From: Nitrospira sp.
GTDB taxonomy: Bacteria > Nitrospirota > Nitrospiria > Nitrospirales > Nitrospiraceae
Length of the DNA stretch: 64,000 nucleotides
NCBI GenBank assembly: GCA_015903945.1
Contig: JABMDL010000001.1
Coordinates: 1 to 64,000 of the forward strand
Direction of reading: 5' to 3'
The position numbers were made by a program, and so were the translations under genes. This document shows, in pieces, positions 34,008-43,386 of this stretch (positions are counted from its first letter, which is position 1; each line of letters begins with the position of its first letter). The notes below the pieces were generated by a model. That model did not search any database and was not told where the DNA came from. It was given only the letters and a program-made list of their open reading frames with translations.

Positions 34008-34178
34008 TTACGCAGCGTGGAGCACCGCAGCTTTTTCCCGAAGATGAGTGAGGCGATTCTTCAACAGCAACGGATCGAGGATCAGTCCGCAATTGATGCA
34101 TCGATGAATGATCGTGCCGGGCGACAGTTCCGGTTGCCGCTCTTCGATCATAAGGCCTCTGCACTTTTGACAGGTCAT
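34008..34178 (-). CDS. Small zinc-ribbon protein, 56 aa
   Basis: The frame opens at the ATG at 34178 behind AGGAGGTAATCC, an excellent ribosome site, and reads MTCQKCRGLMIEERQPE, then HRCINCGLILDPLLLKNR, ending LREKAAVLHAA. The two CxxC pairs (C3/C6, C27/C30) form a probable zinc ribbon. Function is unknown; such micro-proteins are common in Nitrospira-like genomes and could bind nucleic acid or a protein partner. It is convergent with xth. Confidence 0.75.
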   Translation of the reverse strand: MTCQKCRGLMIEERQPELSPGTIIHRCINCGLILDPLLLKNRLTHLREKAAVLHAA

Positions 34179-34279
34179 GGATTACCTCCTGCTCCCATGG
34201 CTCATGCTATTGAATCCCCCTGAACATGGAAGGCACGGTAACATCGTGAGATTAAACCCTTGTTAACAGGCAGTTAAAA

Positions 34280-35572
34280 GTGTCTAATGTGGAGGCATCC
34301 GGTGCCTGCGATGTCGCCGTCGTCGGTGCTGGCGCGGCAGGGTTGACCGCCTCGATTGTCGCGGGAGAACGTGCTGGGGGTAAGACAGGACGCAGCATCG
34401 TGCTGCTGGACGGCGCGAACCGCATCGGCGCGAAGATCCTCGTCTCGGGCGGCGGACGCTGCAACGTCACACATGACGCCGTCACGCCGAGCGACTACTT
34501 CGGGAATCGCCGCATCATCAAAAACGTGCTGGCTGCCTTCTCCGCAGAAGACACCGTCGAGTGGTTCGACTCGATGGGCGTCACGCTCAAACGCGAAGAC
34601 ACAGGCAAACTGTTTCCCGTCACCGACACAGCCAGAACAGTGCTCACCGCGCTGGTGACGCGAGCCCGCACGCTAGGCATCACCATCCGGACCGGCCATC
34701 GCGTGTCCGGTCTGGAGAAGTCCGTGAACGCTGGATTCGTCCTCCAGCACAGCCATGGCTCTCTCAACGCAAAGAACGTTATCCTGGCGACCGGCGGCCG
34801 GTCGATTCCAAGATCCGGGAGCGATGGATTCGGGTACAGCCTGGCCCGTCGGCTTGGCCATACTGTCACGACCACCGTTCCCGCGCTCGTGCCGCTGGTG
34901 CTCGATGACCAAATGTTTCACCAATCACTCTCCGGGCTCTCGCAAGAGATCACGCTGACGACGACCGTCAATGGACACACCGCTGATACGCGGACCGGCA
35001 GTTTGCTCTGGACACACTTCGGGATTAGCGGTCCCGTCGTCATGGATGCCAGCCGGTTCTGGACTCTCGCTCGTGAACGAGGAGAGGACGCCCTCGTCCA
35101 CGCGAACTTCCTGCCTGGCCAGACACCGGAGCAGGCACGCGCGTGGTTTGTGCATGAGGCTTCCCATCGCCCACGCCGATCGCTTGTCAACACGTTGGCC
35201 TTGCGTGTCCCTGAGCGGTTTGCCGAAGCACTCTGCCGACACGTCGGATGCTCCCCCCAACAGGCCGTCGCGCAAGTCTGCCGAGCCGACCGAGAACGGT
35301 TGATTGCCGCGCTCACGAAATTGGCGCTGCCCATCGAACGAGAGCGCGGCTGGAACTACGCGGAAGTGACGGCCGGCGGCGTGCCGCTGGAAGAGATCGA
35401 CTACCGGACGATGGAGTCGAAGCTTGTGCCCGGCTTGTATCTCGTCGGCGAGATCCTCGATTGTGACGGGCGCATCGGCGGCTTCAACTTCCAATGGGCC
35501 TGGGCCACGGGCTTCTTGGCGGGGAGAGCCGCCGCCGGCCTCGGACCTCGAAGAGGGCACCATGTGGCCTGA
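34280..35572 (+). CDS. BaiN/HI0933-type FAD-dependent oxidoreductase
   Basis: This is a 430-aa flavoprotein. The Rossmann motif is DVAVVGAGAAGLTASIVAGE, followed by the family's AKILVSGGGRCNVTH, ILATGGRSIPRSGSDGFGYS, LLWTHFGISGPVVMDAS, TAGGVPLEEIDYRTMESK and the C-terminal GEILDCDGRIGGFNFQWAW. Substrates are unknown; close relatives are annotated as aminoacetone oxidase or BaiN-like. The start is GTG at 34280 with no good ribosome site. It stands alone; the next 273 nt downstream contain no gene that I can support. Confidence 0.9.
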   Translation: MSNVEASGACDVAVVGAGAAGLTASIVAGERAGGKTGRSIVLLDGANRIGAKILVSGGGRCNVTHDAVTPSDYFGNRRIIKNVLAAFSAEDTVEWFDSMGVTLKREDTGKLFPVTDTARTVLTALVTRARTLGITIRTGHRVSGLEKSVNAGFVLQHSHGSLNAKNVILATGGRSIPRSGSDGFGYSLARRLGHTVTTTVPALVPLVLDDQMFHQSLSGLSQEITLTTTVNGHTADTRTGSLLWTHFGISGPVVMDASRFWTLARERGEDALVHANFLPGQTPEQARAWFVHEASHRPRRSLVNTLALRVPERFAEALCRHVGCSPQQAVAQVCRADRERLIAALTKLALPIERERGWNYAEVTAGGVPLEEIDYRTMESKLVPGLYLVGEILDCDGRIGGFNFQWAWATGFLAGRAAAGLGPRRGHHVA

Positions 35573-35845
35573 CGTGCGATCCTCTGAGGTAACGCGCATT
35601 GGTATGCCGGTTCGTGGCAACATCGCGCAGTCGCGTTGCGAGACGGGCACGCGGAGTTCCGAGGAACCGTGGCATAGTTGAAACCGAATACCGAGGTTGC
35701 GAGGAGCAAGCCCGCCCGCGAAGGCTTGTCCTAAAAGCGACTCCGCGCTTGCAGCAGAGTGTTCATGAATGATGCGGATTAGAGTAACCGCCAGTTAAGC
35801 TCTAGCCGCCGAAAGGTGATTCACTCACAACAACCGGAGGGGATG

Positions 35846-36382
35846 ATGGATTGCCTGCTCGTTCGGCACGGGATTGCGATCGAATCCGAGAATTGGGATG
35901 GTTCGGAAGAGAATCGTCCCCTGACTGAGAAGGGAAGGAAGCGCGTCCGCCAAGCGGCAGCGGGACTGGCGGCGCTCGGCTGCAAGCCGACCCGGCTGTG
36001 CAGCAGTCCGTTTGTCCGCGCCTACGACACGGCCCGTCTGTTGCGCACCACGCTCTGTCCGACACTCAAGGTTGAGACGCGCGACGAACTCGCTGTCGGC
36101 GCGTCTTTCGAGCAGATCCTGTTATTCCTTCGCTCGTGTCCGGCAGATTCGATGGTCATCTGCGTGGGCCATGAACCGCTGCTGGGTGAACTGGCGGGTG
36201 TGTTGCTGTGCGGAAAACCAATCACGGGCATGTCGCTCAAAAAATCCGGGGCAGCCCTCATCCACTTGCCGGACGGGCCCAAGCCAGGCCAGGGGATCCT
36301 CCGTTGGTGGCTTCAGCCGATGCACTTGCGGGTCTTGGGGAAAAGAATGTCCGCGGAAACTGAGGAGGACGGCGGTGCTTAG
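35846..36382 (+). CDS. sixA: SixA-type phosphohistidine phosphatase
   Basis: This is a 178-aa histidine phosphatase. The catalytic motif LLVRHG (R7, H8) is at the start; CSSPFVRAYDTARLL supplies the second Arg and CVGHEPLLGELAG the second His. SixA removes phosphate from His in phosphorelay or PTS proteins. The ATG at 35846 lies 5 nt after GGAGG; the ATG three bases earlier is too close. Its stop overlaps the convergent thymidylate-kinase-like gene by 4 nt. Confidence 0.9.
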   Translation: MDCLLVRHGIAIESENWDGSEENRPLTEKGRKRVRQAAAGLAALGCKPTRLCSSPFVRAYDTARLLRTTLCPTLKVETRDELAVGASFEQILLFLRSCPADSMVICVGHEPLLGELAGVLLCGKPITGMSLKKSGAALIHLPDGPKPGQGILRWWLQPMHLRVLGKRMSAETEEDGGA

Positions 36383-37101
36383 GCCGGGACCTGTTCCGAG
36401 GCCCCCGCGCGTTTGTGGCCTGGCAGGACAGGCAAGATATGCCCCCGAAGTTCTTCCTGAATCTCTTCGGGAGACTTTCTGGCATCGACGACATTGAAGC
36501 GGAATTCTTCCGCCATTTTGTCGAATTCTTCGATCAGCAACGATTGATATTTCTTGAAGCTCTCATAGAGGTCGGCTCCCAGCCTGAGATCCATGCCGGA
36601 TTCCCAGTAATTCATGCCCGTGGTTTCGATAACCCGCAGCGCCAGAGTTTCCACGTCGATACGCAGATAACAAACGAGATCCGGGATCAAGGCGAACCCG
36701 AACACGTCACGAATCCACTTGCGATCGCCGCTTCGCACAAAGTCCCGCGCGAAGGCCGTGTAGATATAGCGATCGGCCAGCACAATAAATCCCGAGCGAA
36801 GGGCAGGTATGATCTGATGCTCGAGGCGATCCGCGAAATCGGTCGCATACAGCAGGCTGAGCGACCAGCGGTCAAGAATGTTGCCGGCCTTCGCCACCTC
36901 GATCGTCTTGGACATAAGATTCGACCTCGTCCATCCGGTCGTGATGACGCCGTAGCCTTGCACCTCAAGCCATTCCTGCAACATCTCGATGTGCGTCGAC
37001 CGTCCGACGCCGTCCGTGCCTTCGATGGCGATAAGCTTCCCTTTCAGGTCACTCGGATTTAGGTACGTCAAACCGTCGCCAAAAAAGCGTCCGTCGGCCA
37101 T
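36379..37101 (-). CDS. Thymidylate-kinase-like protein with altered P-loop
   Basis: This is a 240-aa paralogue of the upstream gene. The P-loop reads GTDGVGRST (28-36), with Arg34 where the nucleotide-binding Lys is expected; the DR motif (VLADRYIYTAFARD) is intact. If the Arg disables phosphate transfer, this subunit may be regulatory or bind another nucleotide. The ATG at 37101 follows GAGGGA by 5 nt and lies 53 nt inside the end of the upstream paralogue, so the two are translationally linked. True dTMP kinase activity is unproven for either. Confidence 0.8.
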   Translation of the reverse strand: MADGRFFGDGLTYLNPSDLKGKLIAIEGTDGVGRSTHIEMLQEWLEVQGYGVITTGWTRSNLMSKTIEVAKAGNILDRWSLSLLYATDFADRLEHQIIPALRSGFIVLADRYIYTAFARDFVRSGDRKWIRDVFGFALIPDLVCYLRIDVETLALRVIETTGMNYWESGMDLRLGADLYESFKKYQSLLIEEFDKMAEEFRFNVVDARKSPEEIQEELRGHILPVLPGHKRAGASEQVPA

Positions 37102-37798
37102 AGGTCCCTCGTTTCGGTTTGTAGCCGCGGAGCGCGTCCTGCACGAGCGTCCGCATCTGTTCCTGCTGCGCCTCAATATCCAGGGTCGCGTCCATGGTCA
37201 AGAGGCCGAACTCCCCCACGATCTTGTCGTACTCGGCCAATATTTGCGACTGAAACAACCGGAAACTCTCCGTGATGTCGGGACTGAGGTTCATGTCCAT
37301 GCCCGCTTCATAATACTTGAATTGCCCGCGCGTGCCGCGCAGCAGCCGGGAGATGGCCACTTCGATCGGCACCCGGTAATAGAACGCCATGTCAGGCTTG
37401 ATGGCAAAGCTGTACAGTTTGCGCACCCAATCGCGTGACACCCCGCGCACCACATCGCGGGCGAACGCCGTGTACATGTACCGATCGGCCAGCACGAGCA
37501 TGCCGGCTTTCAAGGGAGGAAGAATCTGGTGATAGAGCCGGCTGGCGAAATCCGTCGCATGGAGCAGGCTGAACGTCGTCGGCGTCAGGCTCTTCGTTTT
37601 TTTGCCCCGCTTGGTGGTGTCTTTGACGAGATCGGAGGAATTCCATTCCGTGAAGAATACCTTGTAGCCCTTGGACTCCAGCCACTTGAGCAACAACAAC
37701 GACTGCGTGCTCTTCCCGGAGCCGTCGATTCCTTCGACAATGATGAGCTTCCCGGGATAAGGATGGGGCGCGCCCTTAATGCCCGCCGGCTCGGTCAT
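37049..37798 (-). CDS. Thymidylate-kinase-like P-loop kinase
   Basis: This is a 249-aa kinase with P-loop EGIDGSGKST (K29), DR motif VLADRYMYTAFARDVV, and a lid region KTTKRGKKTKSLTPTTFS. It is longer than typical dTMP kinases, and its genomic setting between ppx and a degenerate paralogue suggests a specialised role, possibly with polyphosphate. The ATG overlaps the ppx stop as ATGA (37798-37795). The 53-nt overlap with the next gene is unusually long. Confidence 0.85.
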   Translation of the reverse strand: MTEPAGIKGAPHPYPGKLIIVEGIDGSGKSTQSLLLLKWLESKGYKVFFTEWNSSDLVKDTTKRGKKTKSLTPTTFSLLHATDFASRLYHQILPPLKAGMLVLADRYMYTAFARDVVRGVSRDWVRKLYSFAIKPDMAFYYRVPIEVAISRLLRGTRGQFKYYEAGMDMNLSPDITESFRLFQSQILAEYDKIVGEFGLLTMDATLDIEAQQEQMRTLVQDALRGYKPKRGTYGRRTLFWRRFDVPKSE

Positions 37799-39357
37799 GG
37801 CGACTCCTTCTCATCCAATATTTTGGAAAACCGCACGCGCTTCCGGAACACCTGCTGAAATAAGTCCGCCCGGTTTTTGGCCGCCCACAGCTCCATCTCC
37901 GCATCGCCCGTCACCGTCGCTTCGATCGTCATCATCTTTCCTGCTTTCACACTCACGGTCCGTACCACCGAAAAATGGGTTCGATCGAGCCCGTCGGCGA
38001 CTCGCAGCAGAGCCGACAGGATTCGCACCACGCGCTTCAAGCGGGGAGTCAAACTCTCAAATCCCTGATGTCTGAGCCCCGGCACCGCCCGTCGATGGTA
38101 GCGGGCAACGTTGGCGATCACCTCGATATCGTCCGCGGTCAACCCTCCGAGATCGCTGTTCATGATCAGATAATAGGCATGCTTGTGATGCTGCCGGGGA
38201 TTGATGAGGTAGCCGATATCGTGCAGGATGGCGGCGTATTCGAGCCAGCCGCGCTCCTGCGGGCCCAGTCCGTGCAGCCGTTTGGTCTGGTCGAACAAGC
38301 GGAGCGCCAGATCGGCGACATGCAAGGAATGGACTTCGGGAGCGTGGCAGCGCCGAGCCAGCCCGATGACGTTGCGGCGCCGCACGTCGGGGATCTCAGT
38401 CTCGGCCTTGAGCCCTTCGCGGTGTTTGGCGATAAAGTCGTAAATCACCCCCTCGCGAATGGCCTTGTCGCACAGCGTCATCCCGTCTTGACCGGTCAAC
38501 TCCAGCAGACGCCTGAGCACGACGGCGGCAGGCAGCAAGGTGTCCACGCGCTTGGGATCCAGGCCGGGAAGCGCCAGCCTGGCCTTCAACGAAGAGCGAG
38601 CCAGCTCTGTTTCGAGCAGGCGCAGATCTCTCAAGGCCACCCTGGCCAGATTCTGTTGGGGCAGGGGCCGCCCGGTCTGTTTGAGGCAGATGATGTCGGC
38701 CAGGTTGCCGGCCATACCGGACGTAGCGATGACGGAATCGAATGTTTTGGTTTTGAAGGTGTCGAGCGCCGCTTTGAGTTGCCCAGTGACCGCCTCTTCG
38801 AGCGCGCGCAACATCGGGGGCGTGGCCGGAGCCTTGAGCAGAAACTGATTGAGGAGGCGGATCGCTCCGAGCTTGAGGCTTTTCGCATGGAGCATGGCCT
38901 CCCGGTTCCCCACGATCAGTTCCACCGACCCCCCGCCGACATCGACGACCAAGGCGGGCTCTTCCGGAAGCGCGATGCTGTGCTTGACGCCCAAAAAGAT
39001 GAGGCGCGCCTCCTCGGTTCCGCTGATCACCCTGACGGTCAGCCCGGTCTGTTCCGCCACCTGGTTCACGAAGTCTCCGCCGTTGCGAGCTTCGCGCACG
39101 GCGCTCGTGGCCGTGGCGACGATGCGATCGAACCCTTTGTTGCGGGCAAGGGTGACGAGGGTTTTCAGGGTATTCAGCGCGCGGGCGATGGCAGCGTCGG
39201 AGAGCCGCCTGGTGGCAAAGGCTCCGTCTCCAAGCCGCGTCATGTCTTTGAAACGATCGAGGATCTTGTAGCTGGCATCGGGCAGGATCTCTGCCAGCAC
39301 CAAGTGAATGGAGTTGGTTCCGATATCGATAACCGCAAGCTTGGCCACTGATGTCAC
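37795..39357 (-). CDS. ppx: Ppx/GppA exopolyphosphatase family protein
   Basis: This is a 520-aa protein of the ASKHA fold. Phosphate motifs are VIDIGTNSIHLVLAE, SGTEEARLIFLGV and LVVDVGGGSVELIVG; the C-terminal half is an HD-like domain (YAAILHDIGYLINPRQHHKH). It hydrolyses polyphosphate and/or ppGpp precursors. It is the first gene of ppx and two thymidylate-kinase-like genes; the divergent CYTH-CHAD gene starts 476 nt away. The N-terminus begins exactly at MTSVAKLAVIDIG, typical of the family. Confidence 0.93.
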   Translation of the reverse strand: MTSVAKLAVIDIGTNSIHLVLAEILPDASYKILDRFKDMTRLGDGAFATRRLSDAAIARALNTLKTLVTLARNKGFDRIVATATSAVREARNGGDFVNQVAEQTGLTVRVISGTEEARLIFLGVKHSIALPEEPALVVDVGGGSVELIVGNREAMLHAKSLKLGAIRLLNQFLLKAPATPPMLRALEEAVTGQLKAALDTFKTKTFDSVIATSGMAGNLADIICLKQTGRPLPQQNLARVALRDLRLLETELARSSLKARLALPGLDPKRVDTLLPAAVVLRRLLELTGQDGMTLCDKAIREGVIYDFIAKHREGLKAETEIPDVRRRNVIGLARRCHAPEVHSLHVADLALRLFDQTKRLHGLGPQERGWLEYAAILHDIGYLINPRQHHKHAYYLIMNSDLGGLTADDIEVIANVARYHRRAVPGLRHQGFESLTPRLKRVVRILSALLRVADGLDRTHFSVVRTVSVKAGKMMTIEATVTGDAEMELWAAKNRADLFQQVFRKRVRFSKILDEKESP

Positions 39358-39521
39358 CCGTCGGAACGAGGCAAATCGGAGTTGCTGGAGCCTAAAGAAC
39401 GGGCTGGGATGGTGTCAAGGACGGGATGGTTAAGATGGTGTTACAAATCGGGGGAGGGAGGAAACAGGAACCGGCTCTGGCGCCCACGCCTGAGCCAGTC
39501 CCGTTGAAACTTCGGTACAGG

Positions 39522-39608
39522 TTACGTATGGAACAGGCCGTTCCGCCGTGCGAGACCCACAAGCGTACCGACACCGCTGCCAAACAGCCACACCGTCGCC
39601 GGCGTGTC
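39522..39608 (-). pseudogene. PEP-CTERM sorting-tail remnant
   Basis: Between an in-frame TAG (39611-39609) and TAA (39524-39522) the frame reads DTPATVWLFGSGVGTLVGLA then RRNGLFHT. This has the anatomy of a PEP-CTERM tail: a degenerate P(E)PATVWL, a hydrophobic stretch and an Arg pair before the end. No upstream body in frame is left, so it is a decayed gene end. Exosortase-type sorting is established for this family; no exosortase is in the window. Confidence 0.5.
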
Positions 39609-39714
39609 CTACCAGTTTTGAGCTGCTCGGCTCACTCTGGCCCCTCCTTCAGTCCGGTGCTCACTCTTAGCCCGCATGATTCATGATGGTTCATGACAAC
39701 ACCACGTAACTGTC

Positions 39715-39796
39715 TATCTCGTGAAGTGTCGTACGCCTCTCGCAGTCAAAGACCTTTCTATGTCATGCTCGCTTGCGCTTCACACTTCACGAGATA
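39715..39796. repeat. 15-bp inverted repeat with 52-nt loop
   Basis: TATCTCGTGAAGTGT (39715-39729) and ACACTTCACGAGATA (39782-39796) are exact complements. They lie in the intergenic space just upstream of the CYTH-CHAD gene. The unit resembles short intergenic repeats (TTCACGAGATACG-type) that I would expect elsewhere in such genomes; a role as operator or transcript hairpin is not shown. Confidence 0.5.
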
Positions 39797-39833
39797 CGAG
39801 CGACGAAAGTTGCCGTAGCGAAAGGGCCCCGCG

Positions 39834-41312
39834 ATGCCTCGATCCGACCGTCCCGCTGCCGTTCGTCCTCAACCCGTGTCATCCACGATCGAACGCGAAA
39901 TCAAGTTATCCGTCGATGCCGACTTCCGCCTGCCCCCGCGCCTCGGCACTCTGTTGCCGAGAAAGCTTTTGACCTCCACCTATTACGACACCGCTTCGCA
40001 CGATCTGACCCACGCGCGCATCACGTTGCGGCATCGGGTCGAACAGGGCAAGAAGGCATGGCAGCTTAAGCTTCCCTTGTGTGAGGACCGACAAGAGGTC
40101 GAGGTGGTCGACCAACACCAGCGTCCACCGGCGTCGCTTTGTGATCTGCTTGTCCTTCACGTGGGACAATGCAAACTGGCCCCTGTTGCAACCTTGCGGG
40201 TGTGGCGGACGGGCGTTCGCGTACGGCAGCGGGGGAGTCCGGTTGCCGAGATCGTCCTCGACCATGTGTCGGTCGTGAAGAACGGTCTGGTCATCCAGCG
40301 ATTCCGTGAACTTGAAATCGAGCAACTCGCCGACGACGAGCGAGCGGTGCAGGATCTGGAACAGCGGCTCCGCCAGGCCGGCGCACGAGACCACGACGGG
40401 CGGCCGAAATTGTTTCGCGCGCTCTCGTTGCCGGCGCCCGCTCCGGCTCGGCCGCCCGAGGCGGACGCGCCGATCATCGACCACGTGAAGTGGGCGCTCA
40501 CGCAACATGTCCGCTGGCTGTTGGCGCATGACCCCGGCACCAGGCTGGGGTTGCAGAGCGAGAGCCTCCATCAGATGCGCGTCGCCACGAGGCGGCTCCG
40601 CGCGGTCCTGCGGGCCGCCGAACCGGTGCTGTCGCCGGACTGGGCCCAGGCCCTCGAGAACGAATTGGCCTGGCTCAGCGAGTTCCTGGCCCAGGCCCGT
40701 GACCTCGACGTGCAACTCGCCTATTTTGAGCAAGAATCTTCACATCTGGACACGAGGGACCGGAAGCCGCTGGCACAGTTCATCGCCCATCTCCGGACCC
40801 AACGGGAGCGGGTCCAGCAGCTGGTGCAGAGCGAACTGAACAGCGCCCGCTATTTCGACCTGGTGCGGCGGGTTCAACAGGCCGCCGGTGATCCATCCAT
40901 CGTGGACACGACCGTGACGTTGCACGACCTTGCGAAGCGGGAATTCAAGAAATTGCGAAGGGCGATTCACAGTCTGCCTTCGTCGCCGAATCAGGCTGTA
41001 CTCCATAAGATTCGTATCAAGACGAAACGCGCCCGCTATGCCGCGGAACTGGCGATGTGGTCGGTCGGCAAGCGGGCCACACGCTTTATGAAGCAAGCGC
41101 GAGCGGTTCAGGATCTCCTGGGAAGCTACCAAGATTCTTTTACAGCGGAAACCTACATCCGCGCATTCCTCAGACAGTCAACCAGCGTCCGCGCCGGATT
41201 CATGGCGGGACGCATGGTCGAACGCCAGCGCCAACGCCGCCACGACGTGCTCGCGCGCCTTAAGCCGAAATTCATCGCGTTGTTGAAAAAAGGCCGGCGC
41301 GCTTGGCAGTGA
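39834..41312 (+). CDS. CYTH-CHAD domain protein
   Basis: This is a 492-aa protein. The CYTH domain (about 18-200) opens with the diagnostic ExExK variant TIEREIKLSV and has the triphosphate-tunnel residues RHRVEQGKKAWQLKLP and ELEIEQL. The CHAD domain (about 215-485) is helical with conserved His/Arg/Lys (LHQMRVATRRLRAVLRAA, LHKIRIKTKRARYAAELAM, VQDLLGSYQD). CHAD binds polyphosphate, so with ppx and ppk2 this suggests polyphosphate storage or granule association. It is divergent from ppx. The start ATG at 39834 has a GCGAAAGGG region just upstream. Confidence 0.9.
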   Translation: MPRSDRPAAVRPQPVSSTIEREIKLSVDADFRLPPRLGTLLPRKLLTSTYYDTASHDLTHARITLRHRVEQGKKAWQLKLPLCEDRQEVEVVDQHQRPPASLCDLLVLHVGQCKLAPVATLRVWRTGVRVRQRGSPVAEIVLDHVSVVKNGLVIQRFRELEIEQLADDERAVQDLEQRLRQAGARDHDGRPKLFRALSLPAPAPARPPEADAPIIDHVKWALTQHVRWLLAHDPGTRLGLQSESLHQMRVATRRLRAVLRAAEPVLSPDWAQALENELAWLSEFLAQARDLDVQLAYFEQESSHLDTRDRKPLAQFIAHLRTQRERVQQLVQSELNSARYFDLVRRVQQAAGDPSIVDTTVTLHDLAKREFKKLRRAIHSLPSSPNQAVLHKIRIKTKRARYAAELAMWSVGKRATRFMKQARAVQDLLGSYQDSFTAETYIRAFLRQSTSVRAGFMAGRMVERQRQRRHDVLARLKPKFIALLKKGRRAWQ

Positions 41313-41393
41313 GCCCGGCTTCGCGATCCAGGCTTCTTGCCTGCGATCGGATACCGCCGGTTTTGGCCCAATATCGGATACAGCCTCACGGTA

Positions 41394-43358
41394 TTACCGA
41401 TTCCGCGGAGATCCGGTCGTGATGCGATACAGGGCCACTCCCACCATCGTCACGATCACAAGGCCGGGCCAGCCGCCCAACGGAGGCCTATCGAAGAGGG
41501 TAAACGGATCGGCGCTGAAGGCGGGCCACAGGGCAACCAGCGCGATCGGCAGCGCCAGCAGAATCCCCATCAACGCTTCACCGGTGATCAGGCCCGCGGC
41601 GAACAGCAGTCCCCGCCGGGACGGTTCTTCACCCTCCCCGATTGCATTCTTGACGAGAGCCGCAATCACACCGCCCGCGCAAATCGCCGCAGAGAGTTTT
41701 AACGGCAAATAGATACCCAATGCCACGGCGAGCACGGGAAAACGCAATTGACTGCCCTGACGTTCCTGCCGCCGGTCAATCAGTATGATAGCAACCCCGA
41801 TTGCCGCGCCAAGTCCCACCAAATGCCAGGGCAGCCCGGCGCCAAAGACACTTCGCGTCAGTCCGGCCATCAACGTCGCTTGCGGCGCGCTCAACGGATA
41901 CGGATGGGCCACCGTTGGCTCGCCAATCCCGTACTTAGCCTGAAGCAACGACAGGACCGGCGCCAGGATCATCGCGCCGGTGAGCACCCCCACCACCTGC
42001 ATGATTTGCTGCTTCCAAGGTGTCGCGCCGACCAGATGGCCCGTCTTGAGATCTTGCAAGTTATCCCCGCCCATGGCGGCGGCGCAGCAGACGACCGCCC
42101 CGATCACCAAAGCGGCCGCCGGTCCTGCCGGATGGCCTGCTCCCATGAACAGCACAAGCAACAGCGACGCCAGCATGATCGTGGCAATCGTCACGCCTGA
42201 CACGGGGTTGCTCGAACTCCCGACTAACCCCGCCATGTACGCAGCAACCGACGCAAAGAGAACCGCCGCCAGCGCCATCACGATCGTCATGAGCAGGCCG
42301 ATCACGGGACTGCTCACCACCGAGGTGTAGATCCAGGCCATCGGGATCAACGACAGAACAAACGGCACGACGATCCACCCCAACGGCGCATCGCGTTCGG
42401 TCCGAGCCGTCACTGTGGCTGATCCAGCGAGGCCCTGGTCCTGCACAGTGGCCCGCAGCGCCTGCATGCTCCGCCACACCGGCTCGCGCAGGCGTGTCAG
42501 CGTCCACAATCCACCCGTCAGCATCGCACCAATACCGACGTAGCGGATATGGCCGCTCCATATCGCCGTCGCCGCCGCCAGTCCAGTTTGATCCGGCGGC
42601 AATCCATTGAACAGTCCGTACGCCGGCATCAGAATCATCCATCCAAGCACACCACCGAGAAACACCACCAGTGCCGTGTGCAGGCCGATGATATACCCCA
42701 CCGCGAGCAGCGCCGGCGACAGATTGAGGCCCGCATAGAGTACCGTGCGCCCGGCCTGTACCGCCCCTTCCAAGGATTCCGTCCAGAGGCGCATGCCGCT
42801 CTCACCGAACTTCACCGCCCCGCCCACAAGCGCCGCCGACAGAAGCGCCCGGAAATCCCGCCCGGCCTCGGCCTGACCGGCTCCTGGACGATCCGGCACG
42901 GCCACCTTCAACACCTCTGCCGTCGCCACGCCTTCGGGAAACCGCAACCGCGCGATGACAATGAGCGCCCGCCGCAAGGGAATAGTGAAGAGCACCCCGA
43001 GTAACCCGCCGACCAACGCAATCATCGTGGTCTGCCAGTAGTCGAAGGTTGACCAATAGCCGACCAGGAGGAGCGCAGGAATCGTGAAAATTACCCCGGC
43101 AGCCAACGCCTCGCCGGAAGAGGCGGCAGTTTGCACGATGTTGTTCTCAAGAATGTTCGACCGGCGGAACAAGCGAAGGATTGCCATGGAGGCCACTGCA
43201 GCCGGAATTGACGCGGACACGGTCATTCCGGCGAAGAGGCCCAGATACGCATTCGCGGCGGCGAGCACCGCCGCAAGGATCACTGATAAGGCGACCGCCT
43301 TAATCGTAATCTCAGGGAGCGTGACCGTGGCCGGGACGACAGGCTGGTCGTCCTTCAT
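41394..43358 (-). CDS. OPT family oligopeptide transporter
   Basis: This is a 654-aa inner-membrane protein with about 14-16 hydrophobic spans. OPT features include the N-terminal LPEITIKAVALSVILAAVLA, NAYLGLFAGMTVSASIPAAV, a second half with VGSSSNPVSGVTIATIMLAS, and CCAAAMGGDNLQDLKTGHLV. It is a proton-coupled importer of peptides or metal chelates; substrate unknown. It lies 28 nt after the aldo-keto reductase gene in the same direction. It is convergent with the CHAD gene. Confidence 0.92.
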   Translation of the reverse strand: MKDDQPVVPATVTLPEITIKAVALSVILAAVLAAANAYLGLFAGMTVSASIPAAVASMAILRLFRRSNILENNIVQTAASSGEALAAGVIFTIPALLLVGYWSTFDYWQTTMIALVGGLLGVLFTIPLRRALIVIARLRFPEGVATAEVLKVAVPDRPGAGQAEAGRDFRALLSAALVGGAVKFGESGMRLWTESLEGAVQAGRTVLYAGLNLSPALLAVGYIIGLHTALVVFLGGVLGWMILMPAYGLFNGLPPDQTGLAAATAIWSGHIRYVGIGAMLTGGLWTLTRLREPVWRSMQALRATVQDQGLAGSATVTARTERDAPLGWIVVPFVLSLIPMAWIYTSVVSSPVIGLLMTIVMALAAVLFASVAAYMAGLVGSSSNPVSGVTIATIMLASLLLVLFMGAGHPAGPAAALVIGAVVCCAAAMGGDNLQDLKTGHLVGATPWKQQIMQVVGVLTGAMILAPVLSLLQAKYGIGEPTVAHPYPLSAPQATLMAGLTRSVFGAGLPWHLVGLGAAIGVAIILIDRRQERQGSQLRFPVLAVALGIYLPLKLSAAICAGGVIAALVKNAIGEGEEPSRRGLLFAAGLITGEALMGILLALPIALVALWPAFSADPFTLFDRPPLGGWPGLVIVTMVGVALYRITTGSPRNR

Positions 43359-43386
43359 GAGCGTGCCTATCCCCTTGACTTGCGAA

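Noticed and set aside
37975..39351. A 458-codon plus-strand open frame
   Set aside because: Antisense to ppx, which has unmistakable motifs; the frame has none.
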